Origin: Mariprofundaceae bacterium
Lineage (GTDB): Bacteria; Pseudomonadota; Zetaproteobacteria; Mariprofundales; Mariprofundaceae
NCBI GenBank assembly: GCA_030950975.1
Contig: JAUZQL010000080.1
Location: 1-9,838, forward strand
Length of the DNA stretch: 9,838 nucleotides
Reading direction: 5' to 3'
The number at the start of each line of letters is the position of its first letter. Within the stretch, counting starts at the first letter, position 1. This document shows, one piece after another, positions 1-6,682 of this stretch. The position numbers were made by a program, and so were the translations under genes. A model generated the notes under the pieces. The model did no database searches. It worked only from the letters and a program-made list of their open reading frames with translations, and was not told where the DNA came from.

Positions 1-1901
1 ACGCGTGCTTCACAACCCATCGCTTCTGCTGTTTGTGCCGTGAGTACGGCTAATTCAGCCAGTTGATTGGCATCCATGTCTACGTTGACGGTGCAATCCG
101 CCATGAAATAAGCGCGTTCTTCCATCATCATCATGTAAACACCGTATACATGGTGTTTTTTACCTGTATTTACATCATGTCCTAATACTTGCAAAACAGG
201 GCGCAAAACATCGCCATAATGGTTGGTACGACCTGATAACATGCCATGGGCATAACCTTGGCGCACCATCATAGCTGCTAAAGTATTGCGATCATGACGC
301 AATGTTTTGACAGCCGTTTGACGCAAGACACCCTGACGTTTGCGATCAAAATACCACGCGGCTGCCAAACTATTAAAACGTACATCTTCTTCATGAGGGT
401 CAAGAATTTCAATGCCTTCCAAGCTTGCACCCGTCGATTGAATATAATCATGAATGTCCGCTTGATTACCCATAATGATAGGTGTTGCGATACCTTCATC
501 ACGCATGGCAATAGCAGCTTGAATCACTACTTTATCATCACCTTCAGGAAGCACTAATTTTAAGGGATGACGCTTGGCTTTTTCAGAAATTAAACGCATA
601 AAACTGCGTGATTGATCAATACGATCGCCTAATTCTTGTTGATATGCTTGAATATCCTTCAAGGGTAGACGTGCCACGCCACTATTTGTCGCAGCTTTAG
701 CGACTGCCGCAGGTACAACTTCAATCAAACGAGGGTCAAAGGGTTTCGGTAAAATATAAAACTTACCAAAGCTAAGTTCTTTTTCTCCATAAGCTTTTAA
801 TACAGATGCAGGAACGTCACTACGCGCCAACTCTGCCAAGGCATACACGGCAGCTTGTTTCATCTCTTCATTAAAGGCAGTGGCTCGCACATCCAAAGCA
901 CCACGAAACAAGAAAGGGAATCCAAGAACATTGTTGACTTGATTAGGATGATCCGAACGCCCTGTTGCCATAATTAAATCAGAACGCGTTTGCATCGCCA
1001 AATCATAAGCAATTTCAGGATTTGGATTTGCCATCGCAAAAACAATCGGTTTCGCAGCCATGCTTTTGAGCATATCAGGTGTGACTATATTGCCTTGTGA
1101 TACACCAACAAACACATCAGCATCCACCATGACTTCAGCTAAGGATTGATCTTTATCACCATTGGCAAAATAAGCTTTATGGGGAGGTAATTCATCACCA
1201 CGCCCTTCATAAATCACACCTTTGCGATCCAAAAAGAAAATATTTTCATGTTTGGCACCCAAAGATTCAATCAACTTCATGCAAGCAAAACCTGCTGCAC
1301 CTGCACCCAAACAAACAATTTTCACATCTTCAATTTTTTTATCCTGCAAAATAAGCGCATTGATAAAGGCTGCGGCAAGAATCACTGCCGTACCATGCTG
1401 ATCATCATGTAACACAGGAATGTTCATGCGTTTTTTCAATTCTTCTTCAATCATAAAACATTCAGGCGCTTTAATATCTTCTAAGTTAATACCGCCAAAC
1501 GTAGGTTCCATGCGCGCAACGGTTTCAACAATCGCCATTGGATCAGATTCATTCAATTCAATATCAAAGACATCAATATCAGCAAAACGTTTGAACAAAA
1601 CACCCTTGCCTTCCATCACTGGTTTACCAGCTAAAGCACCAATATTTCCTAGTCCCAACACCGCTGTACCATTGGTAATCACACCCACCAAGTTGGCACG
1701 CGCCGTATATTTATCCGCAAGTTCAGGATTTTTTTCAATCTCCAAACAAGGAACTGCCACACCGGGGGTGTATGCCAATGCTAAATCACGTTGTGTGATA
1801 CAAGGTACGGTCGTTTTAATGGCGATTTTACCTGGTTTTGGATATTCATGATAATCCAATGCATCTTGTTCAAAAAGTGTATGCTTATCCTTGTTTGACA
1901 T
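1..1901 (-). CDS. maeB: NADP-dependent malic enzyme, MaeB type (malic domain plus phosphotransacetylase-like domain), C-terminus cut by window edge
   Basis: This enzyme oxidatively decarboxylates malate to pyruvate and CO2, making NADPH in the cytoplasm. I translated 633 codons from 1901 down to the edge and found no stop. The family is about 760 residues long, so roughly the last 125 are missing. Residues 1-430 are the malic enzyme: AYTPGVAVPC (43-52), GTAVLGLGNIG (78-88), the lysine in EGKGVLFK (97-104), FGGINLEDIKAPECF (135-149), the metal-binding LHDDQHGT (164-171), the nucleotide loop GAGAAG (199-204), ANPNPE (291-296) and RSDHPNQVNN (315-324). From about 435 a phosphotransacetylase-like domain begins (LVLPEGDD, 449-456; SGRTNHYGD, 556-564). 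In E. coli MaeB that domain is regulatory (acetyl-CoA sensing) rather than catalytic, and I infer the same here. The start has a strong ribosome binding site, AAGGAG, 7 nt upstream. The gene follows the membrane-protein gene by 17 nt, so co-transcription is likely. Confidence 0.95.
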   Translation of the reverse strand, partial: MSNKDKHTLFEQDALDYHEYPKPGKIAIKTTVPCITQRDLALAYTPGVAVPCLEIEKNPELADKYTARANLVGVITNGTAVLGLGNIGALAGKPVMEGKGVLFKRFADIDVFDIELNESDPMAIVETVARMEPTFGGINLEDIKAPECFMIEEELKKRMNIPVLHDDQHGTAVILAAAFINALILQDKKIEDVKIVCLGAGAAGFACMKLIESLGAKHENIFFLDRKGVIYEGRGDELPPHKAYFANGDKDQSLAEVMVDADVFVGVSQGNIVTPDMLKSMAAKPIVFAMANPNPEIAYDLAMQTRSDLIMATGRSDHPNQVNNVLGFPFLFRGALDVRATAFNEEMKQAAVYALAELARSDVPASVLKAYGEKELSFGKFYILPKPFDPRLIEVVPAAVAKAATNSGVARLPLKDIQAYQQELGDRIDQSRSFMRLISEKAKRHPLKLVLPEGDDKVVIQAAIAMRDEGIATPIIMGNQADIHDYIQSTGASLEGIEILDPHEEDVRFNSLAAAWYFDRKRQGVLRQTAVKTLRHDRNTLAAMMVRQGYAHGMLSGRTNHYGDVLRPVLQVLGHDVNTGKKHHVYGVYMMMMEERAYFMADCTVNVDMDANQLAELAVLTAQTAEAMGCEAR

Positions 1902-1918
1902 GCTGACTCCTTATGAGT

Positions 1919-3322
1919 TTATTGATTGTTCACTTGTAAAATAATACCTGCGGGTAGTAATTCAATGGTTTCCATGCGATGCCCTAAATTCATGGACATG
2001 CGAGATAATGCTTTGTTTTCAGGGGCATTAGGATTGAATAAAAAGTGTGTCACACCTTTTGTTTTTTCCAGAAATACCTTTGGATTTTGTAAAATACTTT
2101 CAGGTGGTAAGGGTAAAACATCACGTTTGGTTGCCAACATGGTGCGTGCAGGCCACTGGCTCGCCATGGTAAACGCTTGACTGTCATCATTGGCAATGCC
2201 CACTGCAACTGTAATTAAATAATCCACATCCGATTTAATGTGTAATTGGGAGACTTCACGATAATGTTTATCAGCAGACGTGAACATGCTGGCACAAATC
2301 ATCAATAATAATAACACACCACCACGCTGACCCATCAAGTTTTGTATGCCTGTTCTGCGATGAATCGCAATCAATTGAGGTAAGCCAATCGCAATAATAG
2401 TAATCAATGCCATCAATGCCCAAGAGGAATCAGGTAATACTAAACCAATCAAACAAGCCAATACCAAGCTCAAACTAAACAATTCATAATTGCGTTGATA
2501 GACATACACACTCACCACCAAAGCTAACACACTGGCAACCATCAAACCCAAACCTGTAGGCGGCTGGGGTTGTAAAATAGGCGAACCTGTTAAAATAGAA
2601 CCAAGACTTGCAAGGTAATCGGTACGCCACTCCAAGCCAGACCAACCCCAGCGCATGAGTAGTAAAACTACGGTGCTTAGGGTGACTGCAATCAAAAGAT
2701 TGCGGCGTTTGACTCTAGCAATATCATCACCTTTTTTGGCAAACCATTGTATGAATAGAGCCAAAGGTAATGCTAAACCCATTGGGTGTAAGCTAATTGC
2801 AAAAGCGGACATCACCATTAACATAAAGAGTGCGCCAGTCACGGTTCGTTTGCTGTTATCGTATATTTCATTGAACCAAAAGGCTGATGTGAAACAAAAG
2901 AACAAAAAGACACCCGGAGAAATCGAATCGACTTGCATTACAGCAATCGGGGAAATTAATAGCATCGCAGTTCCCATCATAGCTGTTTCACTATTATCAT
3001 AATTTTCTGACCAACGATAAAACATTAACGCAGTCGCCAACAACATGAATAAGGTAAACACTTTAGCCGCTGGCAAACTACCCGCCCAATGTAAATCAAG
3101 AAAAATAAACATCAAAGCGCGTAAATCAGGCACACCAAATAAAGGGGTCGCATTGGCAATTTGATGAATAATCGACCAGTTAATCAATAACGCTCGAGCA
3201 GCGCCTTCTTCAATGCCATAATTATCATAGCGAAATAACGCCATATATAAAAATGCGATGATACATATACCCAACAGCCCAATATGGCGAGGTTGAATCA
3301 TATCTGTGATTTTTGATAACAT
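1919..3322 (-). CDS. Multi-pass membrane protein resembling GT-C / family 39 glycosyltransferases
   Basis: This 467-residue protein has a short N-terminal tail, then about nine to eleven hydrophobic segments up to residue 350 (clear ones near 14-30, 86-102, 113-130, 136-150, 161-178, 182-194, 208-224, 257-275, 281-296, 300-320 and 334-347), then a soluble C-terminal region (350-467). A first membrane helix followed by an acidic loop (YDNYGIEEGAARALL, 32-46), many further helices and a soluble tail are typical of GT-C glycosyltransferases (ArnT/PMT-like), which use polyprenyl-phosphate sugars on the periplasmic side. That family placement is inference from architecture; I recognise no named gene, and a different polytopic membrane protein is possible. 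AGAGAG lies a few bases before the ATG as a modest ribosome binding site. A second in-frame Met at residue 8 is an alternative start. maeB follows after 17 nt. The gene is divergent from the small exported-protein gene. Confidence 0.72.
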   Translation of the reverse strand: MLSKITDMIQPRHIGLLGICIIAFLYMALFRYDNYGIEEGAARALLINWSIIHQIANATPLFGVPDLRALMFIFLDLHWAGSLPAAKVFTLFMLLATALMFYRWSENYDNSETAMMGTAMLLISPIAVMQVDSISPGVFLFFCFTSAFWFNEIYDNSKRTVTGALFMLMVMSAFAISLHPMGLALPLALFIQWFAKKGDDIARVKRRNLLIAVTLSTVVLLLMRWGWSGLEWRTDYLASLGSILTGSPILQPQPPTGLGLMVASVLALVVSVYVYQRNYELFSLSLVLACLIGLVLPDSSWALMALITIIAIGLPQLIAIHRRTGIQNLMGQRGGVLLLLMICASMFTSADKHYREVSQLHIKSDVDYLITVAVGIANDDSQAFTMASQWPARTMLATKRDVLPLPPESILQNPKVFLEKTKGVTHFLFNPNAPENKALSRMSMNLGHRMETIELLPAGIILQVNNQ

Positions 3323-3386
3323 ACATGCTCTCTAAGAGTGAAATTAAAGTGAACAACAAGTTCCATCTTCATTGGTGCGGCATGGT

Positions 3387-3423
3387 AGCAGAAAATCGAT
3401 AATACGCCTGTATCGATTTTGCT
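3387..3423. promoter_or_regulatory. Strong inverted repeat in divergent spacer (possible operator or leader hairpin)
   Basis: The arms AAAATCGATA (3392-3401) and TATCGATTTT (3411-3420) are perfect 10-bp complements around a 9-nt loop. AGC (3387-3389) and GCT (3421-3423) add three pairs beyond a 2-nt bulge. It lies 65-101 bases upstream of the membrane-protein start and about 145 upstream of the small exported-protein start. No run of T follows on either strand, so a regulatory site or leader structure is likelier than a terminator. The function is inferred; the pairing is seen. Confidence 0.5.
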
Positions 3424-3553
3424 TCGTTTAAGCTTCTCACTTAGTATTTTTCTATCGTCGTTCAAGTATGACCTTAGTTTATACTTATATGAAATTACTT
3501 ATTGCTTTTTATCATACCAATACCATAGTTTTGCAAGTCAAATATTTTAAAAT

Positions 3554-3559
3554 AAAGGA
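3554..3559 (+). promoter_or_regulatory. Ribosome binding site that fixes the start of the small exported-protein gene
   Basis: AAAGGA sits 7 nt before the ATG at 3567. The reading frame stays open upstream to an ATG at 3468, but that start has no comparable site and would put about 33 residues in front of a normal signal sequence. The 3567 start is therefore preferred. Confidence 0.7.
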
Positions 3560-3566
3560 TACAATC

Positions 3567-3872
3567 ATGACGTTTATCAAATCAAGAAAATCTATATTAT
3601 TGGGCTTGGGTCTGATAGTTGCAATGGCATCACCTATATTTTCACCGACTTCGATGACTATCCAATATCCATCTGTGCAAGCAGCAAGTGACATGAGTAA
3701 AATTCAATTGATTTTGAATAAATTGCGTGCATCAATGAGTAGCATGAAAGATTTTGATGAATTGGAAAAAGCTGGAATGTCAAAAAAAGACGTTGATCGT
3801 ATGCGCCGTGCTATGACACAAAAAATTCAACAACTTACCGACGATGCGGTTAGTTCCATCCGTAGTATTTAG
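3567..3872 (+). CDS. Small exported or membrane-anchored protein of unknown function
   Basis: This 101-residue protein is not one I recognise. The N-terminus looks like a secretion signal: basic residues K5, R7 and K8, then a hydrophobic stretch at 10-21 (ILLGLGLIVAMA). Cleavage could be after A21 (Ala-Met-Ala then Ser) or after A39 (Val-Gln-Ala then Ala); the second leaves an unusually long polar stretch after the core. The mature part of about 60-80 residues is polar, cysteine-free and probably helical, with two helix-like segments (SKIQLILNKLRASMSSMKDF, 44-63, and from about 70 to the end) separated by a turn near 65-69. It is rich in Met, Lys, Arg and Asp and has no catalytic-looking motif. 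A periplasmic or outer-face role is inferred. It stands alone between divergent and convergent neighbours, so it is probably transcribed by itself. Coding status is supported by the ribosome binding site and the signal-like N-terminus. Confidence 0.7.
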   Translation: MTFIKSRKSILLGLGLIVAMASPIFSPTSMTIQYPSVQAASDMSKIQLILNKLRASMSSMKDFDELEKAGMSKKDVDRMRRAMTQKIQQLTDDAVSSIRSI

Positions 3873-3875
3873 TTT

Positions 3876-4003
3876 TTTCTAACAATTCAGCTTAGCTATT
3901 ATTTTCCTGATGTCGACGTTAAAAAAACGTTCATTTATAGCCGTAAACCCCGTTTTTTCGCCTTGCCATTAGAAAAATAAGTGGTCATCTGAATCGTTAG
4001 AAA
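3876..4003. repeat. Long imperfect inverted repeat between convergent genes
   Basis: Two arms of about 54 nt (3876-3929 and 3951-4003) are complementary around a 21-nt centre. The outer 15 bases, TTTCTAACAATTCAG (3876-3890) and CTGAATCGTTAGAAA (3989-4003), match at 14 of 15. After an 8-nt poorly paired stretch, 3899-3912 matches 3967-3980 at 12 of 14, one mismatch being a G-T wobble. The innermost AAAAAACG (3922-3929) pairs perfectly with CGTTTTTT (3951-3958). The element starts four bases after the stop of the exported-protein gene and ends 18 bases from the thrB stop. Likely roles are a shared transcript-end structure for the two convergent genes, or the remains of a miniature inverted-repeat element. 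No target-site duplication is evident. Confidence 0.65.
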
Positions 4004-4021
4004 TACTATATTGAGACATTA

Positions 4022-4963
4022 TTATTGTCGATGAAACCTTAATTTATTCTCATATTCTTTGGGGTCTTTGACTTGCGTCATAGCTCCCTCTCTTGGAAAA
4101 AAAGCATCGTATAAACGCGATACCCAAAAACGAAGTGCGGACATGCGAAGCAACATATTTAATGATGCTTGCTCTTGCGGTAAAATATCTCGAACTGATG
4201 TATAGCCTTGTAAAAAAGTTTGCATGCGATGCCTATCATGTTCACCTAATGTAACTGCTTGGGCATTCAAAGAAATCGCCACATCCATCATCCACGGCGC
4301 ATGATGGGCATAATAAAAATCAATCAAACCAGACACGCCTTGCTCATCAAAAAGAATATTATCTACAAACAAATCACCATGAATGACCCCAGTCGGTAAA
4401 TCTTCAAAATGATAAGCTTGCTGTTGTTTCAATTCATTTTGCAACAATAAAGCCGCATCAGAACCATAAACCTGCTCGCAACGATCAGATACTTTTTCAA
4501 CCATCTCTTGTAACCAAAGCATACCTGTGGGGTTATCGCGTCGTTCGTTGAAATCTTGACCCGCCACATGCAATTGCGCCAAAGCTTTGCCAGAGGCGTG
4601 TAATTGTACTTCATTGAGATAATCCAAGGTTTTTCCTGATAAACAAGAAACAATACAGCCGCATTTTTCTTCACCATCATACATCAAAGAAAACAATAAC
4701 GATCTATCATCACGCACCATCACATCAGGGCAAGATAAGCCTTTACTGGATAAATGACGCATTAAGTGCATAAAATAAGGCAACTCAGATGCATTTAGAC
4801 GTTCAAATATAGTCAGTACAAAGCGTCCTTTTTCTGTATCAATAAAAAAGTTACTATTTTCAATGCCGGCAGCAATACCTTCAAAGCTATGCAATGCGCC
4901 TAAATTGTAAGAAGATAAAATGGATTCAATATCCGTGTGGGTAAGTTCAGTATAAACAGACAT
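4022..4963 (-). CDS. thrB: Homoserine kinase, protein-kinase-like (APH/choline-kinase) fold
   Basis: The enzyme phosphorylates L-homoserine with ATP to O-phosphohomoserine, the substrate of threonine synthase, in the cytoplasm. The 313 residues match the usual length of the ThrB form found in Pseudomonas and many beta- and other proteobacteria, which is unrelated to the GHMP-kinase ThrB of E. coli. Visible motifs are the N-terminal nucleotide-loop region GIAAGIENSNFF (29-40), the catalytic loop VIHGDLFVDN (193-202; Asp197 the expected catalytic residue, Asn202 a metal ligand), the metal-binding IDFYYA (214-219, Asp215) and the family-typical C-terminal helix ALRFWVSRLYD (276-286). No clear Shine-Dalgarno sequence precedes the ATG, and I saw no better start. 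It stands alone: divergent from recA, convergent with the exported-protein gene, not next to other threonine genes. A related APH-family kinase is the main alternative, but the overall pattern fits ThrB well. Confidence 0.9.
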   Translation of the reverse strand: MSVYTELTHTDIESILSSYNLGALHSFEGIAAGIENSNFFIDTEKGRFVLTIFERLNASELPYFMHLMRHLSSKGLSCPDVMVRDDRSLLFSLMYDGEEKCGCIVSCLSGKTLDYLNEVQLHASGKALAQLHVAGQDFNERRDNPTGMLWLQEMVEKVSDRCEQVYGSDAALLLQNELKQQQAYHFEDLPTGVIHGDLFVDNILFDEQGVSGLIDFYYAHHAPWMMDVAISLNAQAVTLGEHDRHRMQTFLQGYTSVRDILPQEQASLNMLLRMSALRFWVSRLYDAFFPREGAMTQVKDPKEYENKLRFHRQ

Positions 4964-5083
4964 TGCGGCATATTAAGCACATGATTATGAATTACCATCG
5001 TGCTGAACGTCGTTACTTGTTTCGGCATGGCTATCATCACACTTATAAATGATGAGGAAGGGTTATAAAAAATACCTTTTTTA

Positions 5084-5089
5084 CATTAT
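5084..5089 (+). promoter_or_regulatory. Candidate -10 box of the recA promoter
   Basis: CATTAT matches TATAAT at four of six positions and lies directly before the inverted repeat at 5091-5120. No good -35 box is found 16-18 nt upstream (GGTTAT at 5061-5066 is the nearest). This is a weak call made mainly on position. Confidence 0.25.
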
Positions 5090-5090
5090 C

Positions 5091-5120
5091 CAACACTAAA
5101 AAACTGTGCTTTAGTTGTTG
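5091..5120 (+). promoter_or_regulatory. Inverted repeat upstream of recA, candidate SOS operator or leader hairpin
   Basis: CAACACTAAA (5091-5100) pairs with TTTAGTTGTTG (5110-5120): ten base pairs with one bulged T at 5115 around a 9-nt loop. It lies 61-91 bases before the recA start, where a LexA operator would be expected. It does not contain the CTGT-N8-ACAG operator of E. coli. LexA sites differ widely between bacterial groups, so a lineage-specific operator is possible. The pairing is seen; the function is inferred. Confidence 0.4.
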
Positions 5121-5136
5121 CTTAGAAGGGAGCTGT

Positions 5137-5171
5137 TAATGTTCGCCAATATTACTTAAGTTTGCTTGAGT
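5137..5171 (+). promoter_or_regulatory. Two abutting small stem-loops just before the recA ribosome binding site
   Basis: TAATGTT (5137-5143) pairs with AATATTA (5148-5154) across a CGCC loop. ACTTAAG (5154-5160) pairs with CTTGAGT (5165-5171) across a TTTG loop. Each stem has seven pairs including one G-T wobble, and the two share base 5154, so they cannot both be complete. The second stem ends one base before GGAGG (5173-5177). AT-rich stems like these can occur by chance, so a role in recA translation is only a suggestion. Confidence 0.3.
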
Positions 5172-5181
5172 TGGAGGGAAG

Positions 5182-6204
5182 ATGTCAGATAAAGAGAAAG
5201 CCTTGAATACGGCTTTGGCACAAATTGAACGTCAATTTGGTAAAGGCACTATCATGCGCATGGGTGACCAGCCCAAGGTTGTTATTGATGTTATTCCTTC
5301 GGGCTCATTGGCTTTAGATGCTGCTTTAGGCATTGCTGGTTATCCACGTGGTCGCATTGTTGAAATTTATGGTCCTGAATCTTCAGGTAAAACGACATTA
5401 GCTTTACATGCCATTGCTGAAGCCCAAAAAATAGGTGGAAAAGCAGCATTTGTGGATGCAGAACATGCGCTTGATCCAAGTTATGCTGAAAAATTAGGTG
5501 TGGATGTCGATGCTTTATTTCTTTCACAACCTGATTGTGGAGAACAAGCATTGGAAGTCGTGGATATGCTGACTCGTTCGGGAGCATTGGATATTATTGT
5601 GGTCGATTCTGTGGCTGCATTAACCCCTAAAGCTGAACTTGAAGGCGATATGGGTGATTCACACATGGGCTTGCAGGCTCGCTTGATGTCGCAAGCTTTG
5701 CGTAAATTGACAGGTTCGATTTCACGTTCCAAAACCACCATCATTTTCATCAATCAAATTCGTATGAAAATTGGTGTGATGTTCGGCAACCCTGAAACTA
5801 CAACAGGTGGCAATGCCTTAAAATTTTATGCATCGATACGTTTAGATGTGCGTCGCACAGGTTCGATTAAGAAAGGTGATGAAGTCCTTGGTAACTCCAC
5901 CAAAGTAAAAGTGGTGAAAAATAAGATGGCACCGCCTTTTAAATTAGCATTATTCTCGATTATGTATGGTGAAGGCATCTCGCATGTGGGTGAAGTCGTG
6001 GATATGGGTGTTGAGTTTGGACATGTGAAAAAAAGCGGTGCGTGGTATGCGGCTGGTGATGAACGTATTGGGCAAGGTCGTGATAAAGCCATTCAATATT
6101 TGAAAGATCACCCTGATTTATTGTCGGATATTGAACATAAAGTACGTGCGGATTTAGGTATGGCTATGGATGAAACAAAAAAAAGTGATGAAGATAAAGC
6201 CTAA
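5182..6204 (+). CDS. recA: Recombinase RecA
   Basis: RecA forms ATP-dependent filaments on single-stranded DNA, carries out strand exchange and stimulates LexA self-cleavage in the SOS response. The 340 residues are a normal length. Walker A is GPESSGKT (64-71). The catalytic glutamate is E94 in DAEHALDP, Walker B ends at D142 (IIVVDSVAAL) and the allosteric glutamine is Q192 in INQIR. The L2 DNA-binding loop region carries MKIGVMFGNPETTTGG (195-210). The C-terminal domain has the usual GAWY and GERIGQG-like block (286-299), and the tail from about 328 is acidic and lysine-rich, as in other RecAs where it tempers DNA binding. GGAGG (5173-5177) lies just 4 nt before the ATG, a close but usable spacing. 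It is first in an operon with recX and alaS. Confidence 0.98.
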   Translation: MSDKEKALNTALAQIERQFGKGTIMRMGDQPKVVIDVIPSGSLALDAALGIAGYPRGRIVEIYGPESSGKTTLALHAIAEAQKIGGKAAFVDAEHALDPSYAEKLGVDVDALFLSQPDCGEQALEVVDMLTRSGALDIIVVDSVAALTPKAELEGDMGDSHMGLQARLMSQALRKLTGSISRSKTTIIFINQIRMKIGVMFGNPETTTGGNALKFYASIRLDVRRTGSIKKGDEVLGNSTKVKVVKNKMAPPFKLALFSIMYGEGISHVGEVVDMGVEFGHVKKSGAWYAAGDERIGQGRDKAIQYLKDHPDLLSDIEHKVRADLGMAMDETKKSDEDKA

Positions 6205-6215
6205 GTTTTACTAGC

Positions 6216-6680
6216 ATGCACCCTGAAGTAAACGCTGCATACAGTGCTGCTTTGCGTTGGCTTACTCTGCGTGAATACTGTGAAACAGAATTGTTGCATA
6301 AATTACGGCAGAAAAATTTTGATGACATTGCCGCTGAATCAGCCATTGAACAATTAAAACATTATGGTTATTTGAGCGATATGCGTTATGCCGAAGCCTT
6401 GTTTCGTTATCGATTGAAAAAAGGTGATACACCTTGGATAATTGCAGAAAAAGCAAGGCAAAAAGGTGTGAATGAAGAAGCATTGCAACAAGCTTTGCAG
6501 TCAGTGGAAGAAGTCTATGATGCCAAGGAAGCATGTTTGGCATTGTTGCGTAAGCGAGACCCTGAACATCAACGTCGGCACGATGTTAAAATATGGCAGC
6601 GACAAGCACGTTATTTAAGGAATAAAGGATTTAATGCAGCTACGATTATGGATGCATTGAATCATGAAGATGAGGACTAA
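6216..6680 (+). CDS. recX: Regulatory protein RecX
   Basis: RecX binds RecA filaments and limits their growth and activity, including strand exchange and LexA cleavage. The 154 residues are within the family range (E. coli has 166). The protein is built of three-helix repeats, basic and rich in Arg, Lys and Ala. Recognisable RecX blocks are ALRWLTLREYCETELLHKL (12-30), AIEQLKHYGYLSDMRYAEAL (43-62), RLKKGDTPWIIAEKARQKGV (66-85) and the C-terminal RQARYLRNKGFNAATIMDAL (129-148). The gene begins 11 nt after the recA stop and no Shine-Dalgarno sequence is visible there. Translation therefore probably depends on ribosomes finishing recA, which would keep RecX far below RecA. It ends two bases before alaS. 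Confidence 0.93.
   Translation: MHPEVNAAYSAALRWLTLREYCETELLHKLRQKNFDDIAAESAIEQLKHYGYLSDMRYAEALFRYRLKKGDTPWIIAEKARQKGVNEEALQQALQSVEEVYDAKEACLALLRKRDPEHQRRHDVKIWQRQARYLRNKGFNAATIMDALNHEDED
6672..6676 (+). promoter_or_regulatory. alaS ribosome binding site embedded in the end of recX
   Basis: GAGGA lies 6 nt before the alaS ATG at 6683 and inside the last codons of recX. The two genes are separated by only GC, so translation of alaS is probably partly coupled to recX, while its own good site allows higher expression. Confidence 0.6.
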
Positions 6681-6682
6681 GC

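Larger units (their letters stand above)
3323..3566. other. Divergent intergenic spacer with hairpin, candidate promoters only
   Basis: This 244-nt AT-rich spacer lies between two divergently transcribed genes, so promoters for both must be here or inside it. A -10-like TATACT at 3480-3485 (plus) has no good -35 partner. TTGCTT at 3502-3507 with CATAGT at 3524-3529 (16-nt spacing) is a weak alternative for the plus-strand gene. I saw no convincing promoter for the minus-strand gene, no coding frame worth calling and no RNA gene. The one clear structure is the hairpin at 3387-3423. Confidence 0.4.

Noticed and set aside
1..600. A separate phosphotransacetylase (pta) gene
   Set aside because: The reading frame runs without a stop from the malic enzyme domain into this region, as in MaeB-type fusion enzymes.
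1926..2180. Plus-strand open frame opposite the membrane-protein gene
   Set aside because: It is an antisense shadow of a long minus-strand gene with a coherent membrane topology, and has no start signal of its own.
3468..3566. Longer version of the small exported protein starting at 3468
   Set aside because: It has no ribosome binding site and would bury a normal-looking signal sequence behind 33 residues; AAAGGA before 3567 supports the shorter form.
3916..3930. Small hairpin ACGTT-AAAAA-AACGT as an intrinsic terminator
   Set aside because: It has only five pairs and no T run after it, and the same bases are better explained as part of the longer inverted repeat.
5034..5055. TCATCA / TGATGA inverted repeat in the thrB-recA spacer
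   Set aside because: Six pairs with a 10-nt loop in AT-rich DNA is expected by chance, and nothing else supports it.
5104..5119. Classical SOS box beginning CTGT upstream of recA
   Set aside because: CTGT is followed eight bases later by TGTT, not ACAG, so the E. coli-type operator is absent.
5291..5753. Open frames on the minus strand inside recA (about 90-98 codons each)
   Set aside because: They lie opposite a highly conserved gene and have no ribosome binding sites or recognisable protein features. The same reasoning applies to open frames opposite or overlapping maeB, thrB, recX, alaS and clpA.
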